NCBI GenBank assembly: GCA_018334055.1
Contig: JAGXSS010000017.1
Span: 1 to 46,343 of the forward strand
DNA length: 46,343 nucleotides
Reading direction: 5' to 3'
From: Peptococcaceae bacterium
GTDB lineage: Bacteria > Bacillota > UBA994
Part shown: in pieces, positions 16,841 through 24,541 of the stretch
Layout: each line of letters begins with the position of its first letter
Numbering within the stretch: position 1 is the first letter of the stretch
Program-made: the position numbers and the translations under genes
Notes under the pieces: model-generated
Databases searched by the model: none
Told to the model about the DNA's origin: nothing
Seen by the model: the letters and a program-made list of their open reading frames with translations, nothing else

Positions 16841-17980
16841 CTACTTCAGGAGACTTGCTGAAATAACCATGCGCTGCACTTCAGAAGTCCCTTCATATAT
16901 TTCGGTGATCTTGGCGTCACGCATCAACCGTTCTACTTTGTAGTCCTTCATGTAGCCGTAACCACCATGAACCTGGATGGCCTTAACGGTATGCTTCATG
17001 GCCGTTTCGGAGGCGTACAGCTTGGCCATGGCAGCCTCCTTGCTAAATGGACGGCGCATGTCCTTCAGCCAAGCCGCGCGATAGACCAAGAGGCGAGCGG
17101 CTTCAATATCAGTCCCCATGTCGGCGATCATCCACTGAATGGCCTGAAAGGTCCCAATGGGTTTACTAAATTGTTGGCGCTCCTTGGCATAGCGCACGCT
17201 CTCGTCAAGTGCCGCTTGGGCAATACCAAGGGCTTGCGCCGCAATGCCAATTCTCCCGCCGTCTAAGGTCTGCATGGCGATCTTGAAGCCATCGCCCTCT
17301 TTACCCAGCATATTGCCGGACGGAATGCGGCAGTCTTCGAAAATAAGCTCGGTGGTGCTCGAGGCACGAATGCCCAGCTTGTTTTCCTGCGGCCCAAAGG
17401 TAAAGCCCGGCGTACCTTTCTCGACTACAAAGGCGCTGATGCCCTTAAGCCCCTTGCTGCGGTCCGTCATCGCAAAGACGATGTAGGTATCTGCGACTTC
17501 GCCGTTGGTGATAAAAATCTTGGTGCCGTTTAACACATACTCGCCACCACTTAGCACTGCGGTCGTCTGCTGCGAAGCTGCATCCGTGCCGGCATTAGGC
17601 TCGGTAAGCGCAAAAGCGCCTAGTTTTTCGCCTTTAGCGAGTGGGCCCAAGAAACGAGCCTGCTGCTCCTTGGTTCCAAACTGATAGATGGGATGAGCCC
17701 CCAGAGAAACATGCGCTGACAAAACCACCCCCGTAGCCGCACAGGCCCGTGAAAACTCCTCCACCGCCAAGATGTAGGCGAGAGTATCTGCCCCGGCTCC
17801 GCCGAGGTCTTTCGGAAAAGGCAGACCCAAGAAGCCAAGGGAGGCCATCTTTCTAACCGCCAACCACGGGAACTCCCCGCTCTCATCAAGCTCGGCGGCA
17901 ACTGGCGCTATCTCTTGGGCCGCGAATTCTTGAAACAGCGTCCTAAACATCTCGTGTTTCTTGCTGAGCGCAAAATCCAT
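16841..17980 (-). CDS. Acyl-CoA dehydrogenase
   Basis: 379 aa, typical of short-chain acyl-CoA dehydrogenases that introduce the alpha-beta double bond using FAD. Conserved stretches include the FAD-binding FALTEPNAGTDAASQQTTA, the KIFITNGEVAD strand, the Q-x-HGGYGYMKDY segment and the C-terminal YEGTSEVQR, whose Glu363 matches the catalytic base of butyryl-CoA dehydrogenases. Start ATG 17980 has GGAGTG upstream. Directly followed by etfBA, so reducing power passes to the ETF. With the MaoC hydratase upstream it forms two steps of beta-oxidation, or their reversal. Chain length preference is unknown. Confidence 0.95.
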   Translation of the reverse strand: MDFALSKKHEMFRTLFQEFAAQEIAPVAAELDESGEFPWLAVRKMASLGFLGLPFPKDLGGAGADTLAYILAVEEFSRACAATGVVLSAHVSLGAHPIYQFGTKEQQARFLGPLAKGEKLGAFALTEPNAGTDAASQQTTAVLSGGEYVLNGTKIFITNGEVADTYIVFAMTDRSKGLKGISAFVVEKGTPGFTFGPQENKLGIRASSTTELIFEDCRIPSGNMLGKEGDGFKIAMQTLDGGRIGIAAQALGIAQAALDESVRYAKERQQFSKPIGTFQAIQWMIADMGTDIEAARLLVYRAAWLKDMRRPFSKEAAMAKLYASETAMKHTVKAIQVHGGYGYMKDYKVERLMRDAKITEIYEGTSEVQRMVISASLLK

Positions 17981-18069
17981 GCCTTAATCACTCCATGCAT
18001 CATTTCTTATAATGATAGTTCTAAATCTCGCTTATATTGTTATTTTTATCACTAGAGATCGACAAAAAC

Positions 18070-18474
18070 TTAGCGTCTTGGGTACATCACCAAGGCTTCA
18101 CCTTCGACCACAACGCCAGCCTGCTCTGTGCGGCCGGTTGTCTTGAGGCGCGCCCGATTCTTAGCCGTATCCATTTCGACCACCTCGACTTCAACCACCA
18201 CAGTCTCACCAATGCGCACCGGCGCCAAAAACTTAAGTGTCTGGCTGAGATAAATGGTACCGTCTCCCGGGAGTTGCGTGCCCAAGACTGCCGAGATAAA
18301 ACCAGCGGTGATCATGCCGTGGGCGATGCGTCCTTTGAAGCGGGTATTCTTGGCGTACTCCTCATCCATGTGGATAGGGCTGTAGTCCCCGCTCAACCTA
18401 GCAAAGTTTTGGATGTCTTCTTCGGTAATGAGCCGCTCCATGCGGGCGATAGTGCCAATTGTGAATTCTACCAT
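18070..18474 (-). CDS. MaoC-like (R)-specific enoyl-CoA hydratase
   Basis: 134 aa, same size as the PhaJ family. The hydratase-2 dyad is intact: Asp30 and His35 in GDYSPIHMDEEYA (Asp31/His36 in PhaJ), followed by GRIAHGM. It adds water to trans-2-enoyl-CoA to give the (R)-3-hydroxyacyl-CoA. ATG has GGGGAGGGG upstream. It is first in a minus-strand operon with acyl-CoA dehydrogenase and etfBA. The (R) stereochemistry differs from the usual crotonase route and could link this unit to hydroxyalkanoate metabolism, though no polymerase gene is present. Confidence 0.88.
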   Translation of the reverse strand: MVEFTIGTIARMERLITEEDIQNFARLSGDYSPIHMDEEYAKNTRFKGRIAHGMITAGFISAVLGTQLPGDGTIYLSQTLKFLAPVRIGETVVVEVEVVEMDTAKNRARLKTTGRTEQAGVVVEGEALVMYPRR

Positions 18475-18848
18475 TCTGACCCCTCCCCGACTATTCTAAT
18501 CTCTATTGCCGTCTAGCAGTGCTACTGACTTTTGATCCTTCCACTTACCACCCCTTTGTGCTTAATACTCACAGCATACGCCTTTATTTTAGAACATCCC
18601 CCTGCAAAGCGCAAACAGGAATTCTTCCTCCATTTGCCCAGGCGGCGCGATTGGCACTTTTTGCGGTGTCCGGTTTTGTGGACAAAACCCCGTTAGCTGC
18701 CGTCACTTTGCGCATTTATCACGACAAAAGGCACTTCGACTTGTAGTACTCGCTCCTTGTTTCTGCAAAACAACAAATAGGAAATCAAGGCGATTGTTCA
18801 TGTGATACAATTAGCGAGATATTGTAGCAAGAACGGGGAGTTGGGCTA
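18475..18848. other. Divergent intergenic region (374 bp)
   Basis: Separates the minus-strand MaoC operon from the plus-strand EamA gene. It holds a small dyad GGTTTTG/CAAAACC (18672-18689) and an extended -10 for the plus strand (18803-18811). A plus-strand frame 18519-18746 has no ribosome binding site or recognisable protein and is not called. Confidence 0.5.
18803..18811 (+). promoter_or_regulatory. Possible extended -10 promoter for the EamA gene
   Basis: TGATACAAT fits an extended -10 (TGN plus TACAAT) 38 bp before the EamA start. No good -35 hexamer is present 17 bp upstream, which extended -10 promoters can tolerate. Confidence 0.35.
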
Positions 18849-19724
18849 ATGAAAGCATCCGGCACATCAAGAAGCATCACGCATACTCAGGCGACCGGCA
18901 TGCTTATTGCTACCGCCATCATGTGGAGTCTAGGGGGCTTGCTCATCAAATCAATCGATTTAAACCCCCTCGCTATTGCCGGCACGCGTAGCGCCATCGC
19001 TGCCTTAATCATCTTGTTGTTTATTCGTCGTCCCAGCCTCGCCTGGTCAAGGCTTCAGGTGGCCACGGCAATTTCTTATTCCCTGGTGGTCATCTTGTTT
19101 GTCGCTGCTAACCGCCTCACCACCGCAACTAATGCCATCATGCTGCAATACACAGCCCCCATCTATGTGGCTTTTCTCGCCCATTACTTCCTTAAAGAAC
19201 GAACAACTCGCTATGACTGGCTCATAGTCAGCATCACTATCGGCGGCATCGCTCTGTTTTTTATGGAACAAATTGGCCCGTCTGGTTTGCTCGGCAATTT
19301 ACTTGCCATTCTGAGTGGCATAAGTTTTGCCTGTTTCACGATACTTATGCGGATGCAAAAGGACGGTTCCCCGCTAGAGTCTGTCTTTCTTGGGAACGTC
19401 TTTACTGCCATTATCGGCCTACCCTTTCTTGTTGTCAACCTGCCGCAGAGCGCCGATTGGTCCCCCCTCCTGATACTAGGCGTCGTCCAACTTGGCATTC
19501 CCTACATTTTATACTCGCTGGCCATCAAACACGTCAGCGCCCTTGACGCCATCTTAGTGCCGGTACTGGAGCCTTTGCTCAACCCCGTCTGGGTCTTCTT
19601 GTGGCTTGGCGAAGCCCCGGGAAGATGGGCTTTACTCGGCGCTCTTGTTGTCCTCTCCTCGGTGACAGTTCGCTACTTCTTGAGCCGCCCAAATCAAGGA
19701 ACACCTCAGACAGGGTCTGGGTAG
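18849..19724 (+). CDS. EamA/DMT family transporter
   Basis: 291 aa, almost wholly hydrophobic with about ten membrane helices in two repeated EamA halves, each about 140 aa. The N-half holds MWSLGGLLIKSIDLNPLAIA and RSAIAALIILL, the C-half LGVVQLGIPYILYSLAIKHV and VLVPVLEPLLNPVWVFLWLGE, the usual signatures of drug/metabolite exporters. ATG 18849 follows GGGGAG. The substrate cannot be predicted in this family. It precedes ftsE by 60 bp on the same strand and may be co-transcribed, without obvious functional relation. Confidence 0.92.
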   Translation: MKASGTSRSITHTQATGMLIATAIMWSLGGLLIKSIDLNPLAIAGTRSAIAALIILLFIRRPSLAWSRLQVATAISYSLVVILFVAANRLTTATNAIMLQYTAPIYVAFLAHYFLKERTTRYDWLIVSITIGGIALFFMEQIGPSGLLGNLLAILSGISFACFTILMRMQKDGSPLESVFLGNVFTAIIGLPFLVVNLPQSADWSPLLILGVVQLGIPYILYSLAIKHVSALDAILVPVLEPLLNPVWVFLWLGEAPGRWALLGALVVLSSVTVRYFLSRPNQGTPQTGSG

Positions 19725-19784
19725 CAGGGTTTCTTCACAAAAAGTCGAATTCCATTGAAACCGACATCTAGGGAGGACAGCACA

Positions 19785-20474
19785 GTGATTGAATTTGTCG
19801 AGGTCACGAAACAATATCCCGGCAGCAAGGTGCCCGCCCTGAACAATGTCTCTTTACAGATACAACGAGGCGAGTTTGTTTTCTTAGTCGGCTCTAGTGG
19901 GGCGGGCAAGAGCACCATGCTCCGACTGCTCTTTCGCGAATACTTGCCTAGTTCAGGGAATATTTTGTTTCTGGGACGCGATTCTGCCAAAATGAGGCCG
20001 CGCGAGTTACTAAAACACCGTCGTCGCATCGGCATGGTTTTCCAAGACTTCCGCCTACTCAAGCAGAAGACCGTCTTTGAAAATGTCGCCTTTGCGCTCG
20101 AGGTCGTTGGTCGCTCACCCCAAGAAATACGCTTGGAGGTGCCTATAGCACTGGCGGAAGTCGGGCTGCTTGATAGGGCTAAGGCCTTCCCCGGTGAGTT
20201 ATCCGGCGGGGAGCAACAAAGGGTGGGGATTGCCCGGGCGATAGTTCGTAAACCGACGATTATTCTCGCCGATGAACCCACCGGCAATGTCGACCCCGAG
20301 AATGCCTGGCAGTTGATGGAGCTTTTTACCCAGATTAACCGCACTGGGACCACGGTGATCATCGCCACGCATGCGTCCGATGTGGTGGATCGCCTGCGCA
20401 AGCGCGTGATCGCCCTAGAAAAAGGGCGCATTGTTCGCGACGAAAAACGGGGGGTTTACGGGTATGAATCTTAA
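19785..20474 (+). CDS. ftsE: Cell division ATP-binding protein FtsE
   Basis: 229 aa from GTG 19785, which has GGGAGGA about 8 bases upstream; the longer frame from 19755 is unsupported. Walker A GSSGAGKS, signature LSGGEQQRVGIARAIV, Walker B IILADEPTGNVDPE and switch region TVIIATHASD are all present, and the N-terminus VIEFVEVTKQYPG is typical of FtsE. With FtsX it forms a membrane ATPase that does not transport but drives peptidoglycan hydrolase activity at the septum or sidewall through an extracellular partner. The ftsX start lies 11 bases inside its 3' end. Confidence 0.96.
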   Translation: MIEFVEVTKQYPGSKVPALNNVSLQIQRGEFVFLVGSSGAGKSTMLRLLFREYLPSSGNILFLGRDSAKMRPRELLKHRRRIGMVFQDFRLLKQKTVFENVAFALEVVGRSPQEIRLEVPIALAEVGLLDRAKAFPGELSGGEQQRVGIARAIVRKPTIILADEPTGNVDPENAWQLMELFTQINRTGTTVIIATHASDVVDRLRKRVIALEKGRIVRDEKRGVYGYES

Positions 20475-21363
20475 CTCATTTAAATACTGTTTGCGCCAAG
20501 GAGCTGTCTCTTTGCGGCGTAATTTTTGGTTAGCCATGGTGACCGCCAGCATGATTGCGGTCTCGATAGCCATTTTCGGTGTCTTTCTCCTGCTCTCGGT
20601 CAATGTGGGGCAAGTGATGCAAAACATCGCGGGTAATGTCGAAATTGCCGTGTTTTTGGAGGACAGAGCGGATACAAACTCTGTCTTATCGGCCATCAAG
20701 GGACTATCCGGGGTGGCAGAGTATACTTTTGTGTCCCGCGAACAGGGCTTGCTGGACTTTGGGCAGACTCTCGGCGAGAAGGATCTATTCTTAGTGCTCG
20801 CCGGAGAGAATAACCCCCTGCCGAATATGTTTCGGGTACGCACGCTAGATGCTACATTAGTTCCCGCCATGGCCGACGCCCTCCGCAAAGTACGGGGGGT
20901 CGAAGCCGTGGATTATGGCGAAGACTTGGTGGCCCAACTGCTCAACATGACGCGCTGGTTAAACTCCATGTTTTTGGCCATAAGCCTATTCTTAGGCCTC
21001 GGCGCCATGCTCCTCATTGTGACCATCATCCGTTTGTCGGTCATGGCGCGCCAAGAGGAAATCGGTGTTATGAAGTACCTAGGCGCGAGCAATTGGTATA
21101 TTCGCCTGCCCTTTATTCTCGAAGGCGCAACTATGGGCCTCCTTGGGTCTCTCATAGCGACACTGTCCCTTGGCGCAGTGTACTTCCGCCTGACATCTAA
21201 TCTCCAAAATGGAGTTTTGCCCTTCTTGTTTCGGCCGGTGACCGAGGTCGCCGCCCTTTGGCCGATCTTCGCCTTTTTGCTGCTACTAGGTTTCTTCCTC
21301 GGTATCATCGGCAGCCTCCTATCGGTGCGCAAGTACCTGCGCGAAGTGAGGAGGACAGCCTAA
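20464..21363 (+). CDS. ftsX: Cell division permease-like protein FtsX
   Basis: 299 aa from ATG 20464, overlapping the ftsE stop. Topology fits FtsX: one helix near residue 25-50, an extracellular domain (~55-165, with NVEIAVFLEDRAD), then three helices within the FtsX permease domain (RQEEIGVMKYLGASNWYIRLPF). It transmits FtsE ATP hydrolysis to a secreted cell-wall effector. Its stop overlaps the next ATG as TAATG, so the downstream coiled-coil DUF3048 protein is translationally coupled and is the natural candidate partner. Confidence 0.96.
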   Translation: MNLNSFKYCLRQGAVSLRRNFWLAMVTASMIAVSIAIFGVFLLLSVNVGQVMQNIAGNVEIAVFLEDRADTNSVLSAIKGLSGVAEYTFVSREQGLLDFGQTLGEKDLFLVLAGENNPLPNMFRVRTLDATLVPAMADALRKVRGVEAVDYGEDLVAQLLNMTRWLNSMFLAISLFLGLGAMLLIVTIIRLSVMARQEEIGVMKYLGASNWYIRLPFILEGATMGLLGSLIATLSLGAVYFRLTSNLQNGVLPFLFRPVTEVAALWPIFAFLLLLGFFLGIIGSLLSVRKYLREVRRTA

Positions 21364-22787
21364 TGCGCCGCTTTATCGTGGCCATAGCCTTAATCGCTAT
21401 CACCATTTTGCTGCTGGTTGGCCCTAACCGGGCGCAAGGTAATCCTGTGGATCCGCGAACGAGGGTCGAGCAGAGGGAGCGGGAAGTAAAAGAATTAGAA
21501 AAGGTGCTAAGTGCGCTCCAGAACTCCATTGCCGATCGCTTAGCGCGTCTAGACACGATAGAGAAAGATTTGCAGGCCACAGAGACCAAGCTACAGGCAG
21601 CCACCCGCGACCTAGGGCAATCCGAGGCCCGCCTACACATTCTTTCGCGGTCTTTGGGGGCCAGGGTGCGGAGCGTTTACATGAGAGGCATGTCCTCCTA
21701 CCTCGAAGGCTTGCTTAACGCCGAATCATTTGGCGACCTCATAATTAGCCTAGCCTATCTGCGGCGCATTTTGACTCGCGACGCCGAGCTGATTGCTGTT
21801 GTCCGCCAGGAGCAGGCGGCCACGCGCCTAAACCTGAGCACTCTCGCTGCTGAGCGGACTAGGCTGACCAGTTTGCATGAGCGACGCGAAGCCGAACAAC
21901 GCAATTTAAGGAACCAACGACAGGAACAAGAGAGGGTCTTAAAAGCTGCCAAGACCAGCCTAGCAGCAGATCTAGCGCTCATTACTCCGCAGGCCGAGCG
22001 CCGCCCCGTCTATGCGGTGGTGCTGGACAACATCGCTCAGGCCAGACCGCAACACGGGTTGGCAGCAGCGAGCATGGTGTACGAATACGAGGTAGAAGGG
22101 CGCATTACGCGCTACTTGGCCTTGTTTTCCAGCCTGCCTCACAAGGTCGGGCCCATACGCTCGGCGCGCTCGCACAGCGCCATGCTCGCCCTCGAAAACG
22201 GCAGTCACTACATCTACTCGAGCGGTGGCGTCGATGTGCTCGACCTGCTTCGCGACTGGAATGTAGAGGGCACTAATGCGCTACGCAGCAGTAGCGCGAG
22301 TTTCACCCGCGATGCCACTCGTCGTGCCCCCCATAATCTCTTTGTCAATCTGGCGACCCTCGGCCAAGCGGAGCAATCTACCGAAGTCACCCTGAGGCCA
22401 GCCTACCTGTCCGCCAAGGGCGAACCCGCCGCCCAAGTCTTGATTGAATATGCCGCTAACCATCGCATTGCTTACACCTTCGTTCCCGAGAAGGGGGCTT
22501 ATCGGCGCTATATCAACGATGTGATCCACCGCGACGCCTCAGGCACAATTATTATGGCCCGCAATATCATCATCCAGCATGTCCCTCATGGTACCGACCT
22601 TTTTAATCGCCCGACCCCTAACCTCATCGGAGAGGGGCCCCTTGATTTTTACGCACTCGGGCAACATTTTCGCGGCACCTGGCAGAAGGCCAGTGCCGCG
22701 GCACGAACGAGGTTCTTTTTCGATGACGGGAGAGAAATTGAGCTAATCTATGGTCAGACCTGGGTGCAAATTGTTAGGCGGAGGTAG
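21363..22787 (+). CDS. Secreted PcsB/CwlO-like coiled coil fused to DUF3048 (YerB-like)
   Basis: 474 aa. An N-terminal hydrophobic signal segment (~1-25) precedes a long coiled coil (~30-205) that contains the segment of FtsX-binding hydrolases: ARVRSVYMRGMSSYLEGLLN followed by SFGDLIISLAYLRRIL. In PcsB and CwlO this coil is followed by CHAP or NlpC/P60, in EnvC by LytM. Here residues ~212-474 are instead DUF3048, as in the YerB lipoprotein (RPVYAVVLDN, KVGPIRSARS, APHNLFVN). ATG overlaps the ftsX stop. The position and coil argue for an FtsEX-controlled cell-envelope effector whose DUF3048 domain would act on, or bind, peptidoglycan. The longer frame from 21258 lies within ftsX and is rejected. 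Confidence 0.88.
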   Translation: MRRFIVAIALIAITILLLVGPNRAQGNPVDPRTRVEQREREVKELEKVLSALQNSIADRLARLDTIEKDLQATETKLQAATRDLGQSEARLHILSRSLGARVRSVYMRGMSSYLEGLLNAESFGDLIISLAYLRRILTRDAELIAVVRQEQAATRLNLSTLAAERTRLTSLHERREAEQRNLRNQRQEQERVLKAAKTSLAADLALITPQAERRPVYAVVLDNIAQARPQHGLAAASMVYEYEVEGRITRYLALFSSLPHKVGPIRSARSHSAMLALENGSHYIYSSGGVDVLDLLRDWNVEGTNALRSSSASFTRDATRRAPHNLFVNLATLGQAEQSTEVTLRPAYLSAKGEPAAQVLIEYAANHRIAYTFVPEKGAYRRYINDVIHRDASGTIIMARNIIIQHVPHGTDLFNRPTPNLIGEGPLDFYALGQHFRGTWQKASAAARTRFFFDDGREIELIYGQTWVQIVRRR

Positions 22788-23607
22788 TTTGCAATGTGAT
22801 GATCGCCACTTCGGGGCGAGACAAAAAACGCACCGGCACAATGACCCAACCCAAGCCCCTAGAAATGTATAAATAGTTCTTCCCTCGGCGCGATAGACCT
22901 TCCACATAGTCCCGTGGGAAGAGGCGATTAGAGCCGTTAGTGACCGCACCCACTAACGGCATTTTTATTTGTCCGCCATGAGTGTGGCCGCACAAAGTGA
23001 GCCCTACCCTCGCAAGCAGCGATTGCTCATGCGCAAAGCGCCCACTCCCGGCATAGGACTCAAAATACGCGGGAGAATGGGCCAACAATACCATTGTCGC
23101 CCCAGTATCTTTTGACATCGCCCGGGCTAAGTCGCCACGGCCACTAAAGGGGTCACGCACACCCACGATGAAGAGCTGAGCCGCACCGCGCCGCAAGGCG
23201 AGGTGTTCGTCATTTAGGACTGTGACGCCCACGCTACGCAGTCTAGATGCCACCTGCTCCCAGCCGACGTCGTGGTCGTGGTTGCCGCTCACCGCTATTA
23301 CCGGGGCGAGCGTGGTCATGCGCTGCAAAAATGGCAGGAAGGCAGCTAATTCATCGACCCGATGAGTGACAAAGTCCCCCGTGATGGCAATAGCATCTAC
23401 GTTGGCCGCCCGGATAGACCGCGCAACCAGGCCATCTGGGTCTATTTTTTGACCATGTAAGTCCGAAAGATGGGCAATGGTAAAACCTGCGAATTCGGGT
23501 GGCAAATTCGCCATAGGCACAACAAATCTCTCGACCTTTAACTGCATTGCATGCCACCACAGGCTACCCACCACCACCACAAACACGGACACCAGGAGGA
23601 AAATCAT
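22774..23607 (-). CDS. Membrane-anchored calcineurin-like metallophosphoesterase (YkuE/YaeI type)
   Basis: 277 aa with one N-terminal membrane helix (MIFLLVSVFVVVVGSLWW) and the full dimetal motif set: HLSDLHG, TGDFVTHR, SGNHDHD and CGHTHGGQ. Relatives remove lipid headgroup phosphates or hydrolyse UDP-diacylglucosamine at the membrane surface; the exact substrate here is unknown. The start shares an ATGA overlap with the upstream Fe-S protein stop. The 3' end converges on and overlaps the DUF3048 gene by 14 bases. Confidence 0.92.
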   Translation of the reverse strand: MIFLLVSVFVVVVGSLWWHAMQLKVERFVVPMANLPPEFAGFTIAHLSDLHGQKIDPDGLVARSIRAANVDAIAITGDFVTHRVDELAAFLPFLQRMTTLAPVIAVSGNHDHDVGWEQVASRLRSVGVTVLNDEHLALRRGAAQLFIVGVRDPFSGRGDLARAMSKDTGATMVLLAHSPAYFESYAGSGRFAHEQSLLARVGLTLCGHTHGGQIKMPLVGAVTNGSNRLFPRDYVEGLSRRGKNYLYISRGLGWVIVPVRFLSRPEVAIITLQTTSA

Positions 23608-24281
23608 GGCTGCGCAGGACTGCCCTGCTGACTGATGTACCGATCAAGCTCCCTATGCCATTCCTCTGGTTCGCTCACTCCCACCTCGGTCGTTTCCCCA
23701 AAGAGTAGCGCGGGCAGGTAGAGTGGCGTCCGTCCACCTACATGCATGGATTTAATGCAACTGACACAGTATACCACCACATGCTCCGTGGGCATTTCCT
23801 GCGCCCGCTCGCGCATGCGATGCTTGGCCTCCGCCGCACCGAGAGTTTTGACATAACAATCTCCGCAGCACTTCGCCCCTGTTCCGCTGGCGGCGGCCTC
23901 TTGCACCGCAATGTTCATCCGCATGAGGAGCTTACGCACGGCGACATGCACCCTCTCCTCGGACCGAGTTGGGCAGGCATCCTGAATTGACACCGTCAAT
24001 CCTTCGTACCGGGGCCAAGGGAAATGCTCGTCCGCGGCGATTATTTCCCACAAAGAAATCGTACTGACCCCAGCATAGAGATCCCTAAAGCGACGGTCGC
24101 AACCGGAACAGGTATTAATCAGCCGCACGCTTTCGGCAAAGCCAGGTTCGTAGCGACAACACAACTTGTGCATGGGCTCACTTAGACCCGCACGCGATAA
24201 ATACTTCTGCACTTTCTCGGCCAGGGCAGGATGGTAAAGCATGAGGGCGCAACCGGGAGCATAGACTGTCTTCATGTACAT
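23604..24281 (-). CDS. Cysteine-rich (CCG-domain) Fe-S protein
   Basis: 225 aa with paired cysteine motifs of the heterodisulfide-reductase CCG family: PGCALMLY, LCCRYEP, NTCSGCDRRF, DACPTR, KCCGDCYVK and YCVSCIKSM. These domains bind unusual Fe-S clusters in thiol-disulfide or electron-transfer oxidoreductases such as HdrB and GlpC. It lacks a ferredoxin domain, so a partner encoded elsewhere would be needed. Start may be ATG 24281 or, better spaced from AAGGGGA, ATG 24275. It sits between the small basic protein gene and the phosphoesterase in an MFS-led operon. Confidence 0.85.
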   Translation of the reverse strand: MYMKTVYAPGCALMLYHPALAEKVQKYLSRAGLSEPMHKLCCRYEPGFAESVRLINTCSGCDRRFRDLYAGVSTISLWEIIAADEHFPWPRYEGLTVSIQDACPTRSEERVHVAVRKLLMRMNIAVQEAAASGTGAKCCGDCYVKTLGAAEAKHRMRERAQEMPTEHVVVYCVSCIKSMHVGGRTPLYLPALLFGETTEVGVSEPEEWHRELDRYISQQGSPAQP

Positions 24282-24286
24282 TCCCC

Positions 24287-24529
24287 TTACTTTTTAAGCA
24301 GTACGATGGTAACGCCTGCGTTATTGGCGATACTCCGCTCAAATTTTTCTAGTTCACGGCAGATGCCGATATACTCTCTTTTTTTGTTGACCACTCTTCT
24401 CCGCCGACAAAATCGCGCACCAAGCCGCAACCAGGCTCTACCCGGGAGTTGCCGCCTGACTGCCGGCTTGATGCCGCCTCCCGAGCCGCTTGAGCCATAA
24501 TCGTGGATTACAATGACGGCCTTGCCCAT
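24287..24529 (-). CDS. Small basic hypothetical protein
   Basis: 80 aa from ATG 24529 (GAGG about 6 bases upstream), placed 12 bp after the MFS stop and just before the Fe-S protein, so it fits the operon. The N-terminus MGKAVIVIHDYGSSGSGGGI is strand- then glycine-rich; the middle is strikingly basic (GARFCRRRRVVNKKRE); the end is VTIVLLKK. No family recognised. The Arg-rich stretch could bind nucleic acid or phospholipid, but this is speculation. Spurious calling cannot be excluded. Confidence 0.5.
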   Translation of the reverse strand: MGKAVIVIHDYGSSGSGGGIKPAVRRQLPGRAWLRLGARFCRRRRVVNKKREYIGICRELEKFERSIANNAGVTIVLLKK

Positions 24530-24541
24530 TGACCTCACCAC

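Noticed and set aside
18519-18746. Plus-strand ORF before the EamA gene
   Set aside because: No ribosome binding site, odd composition and no recognisable domain.
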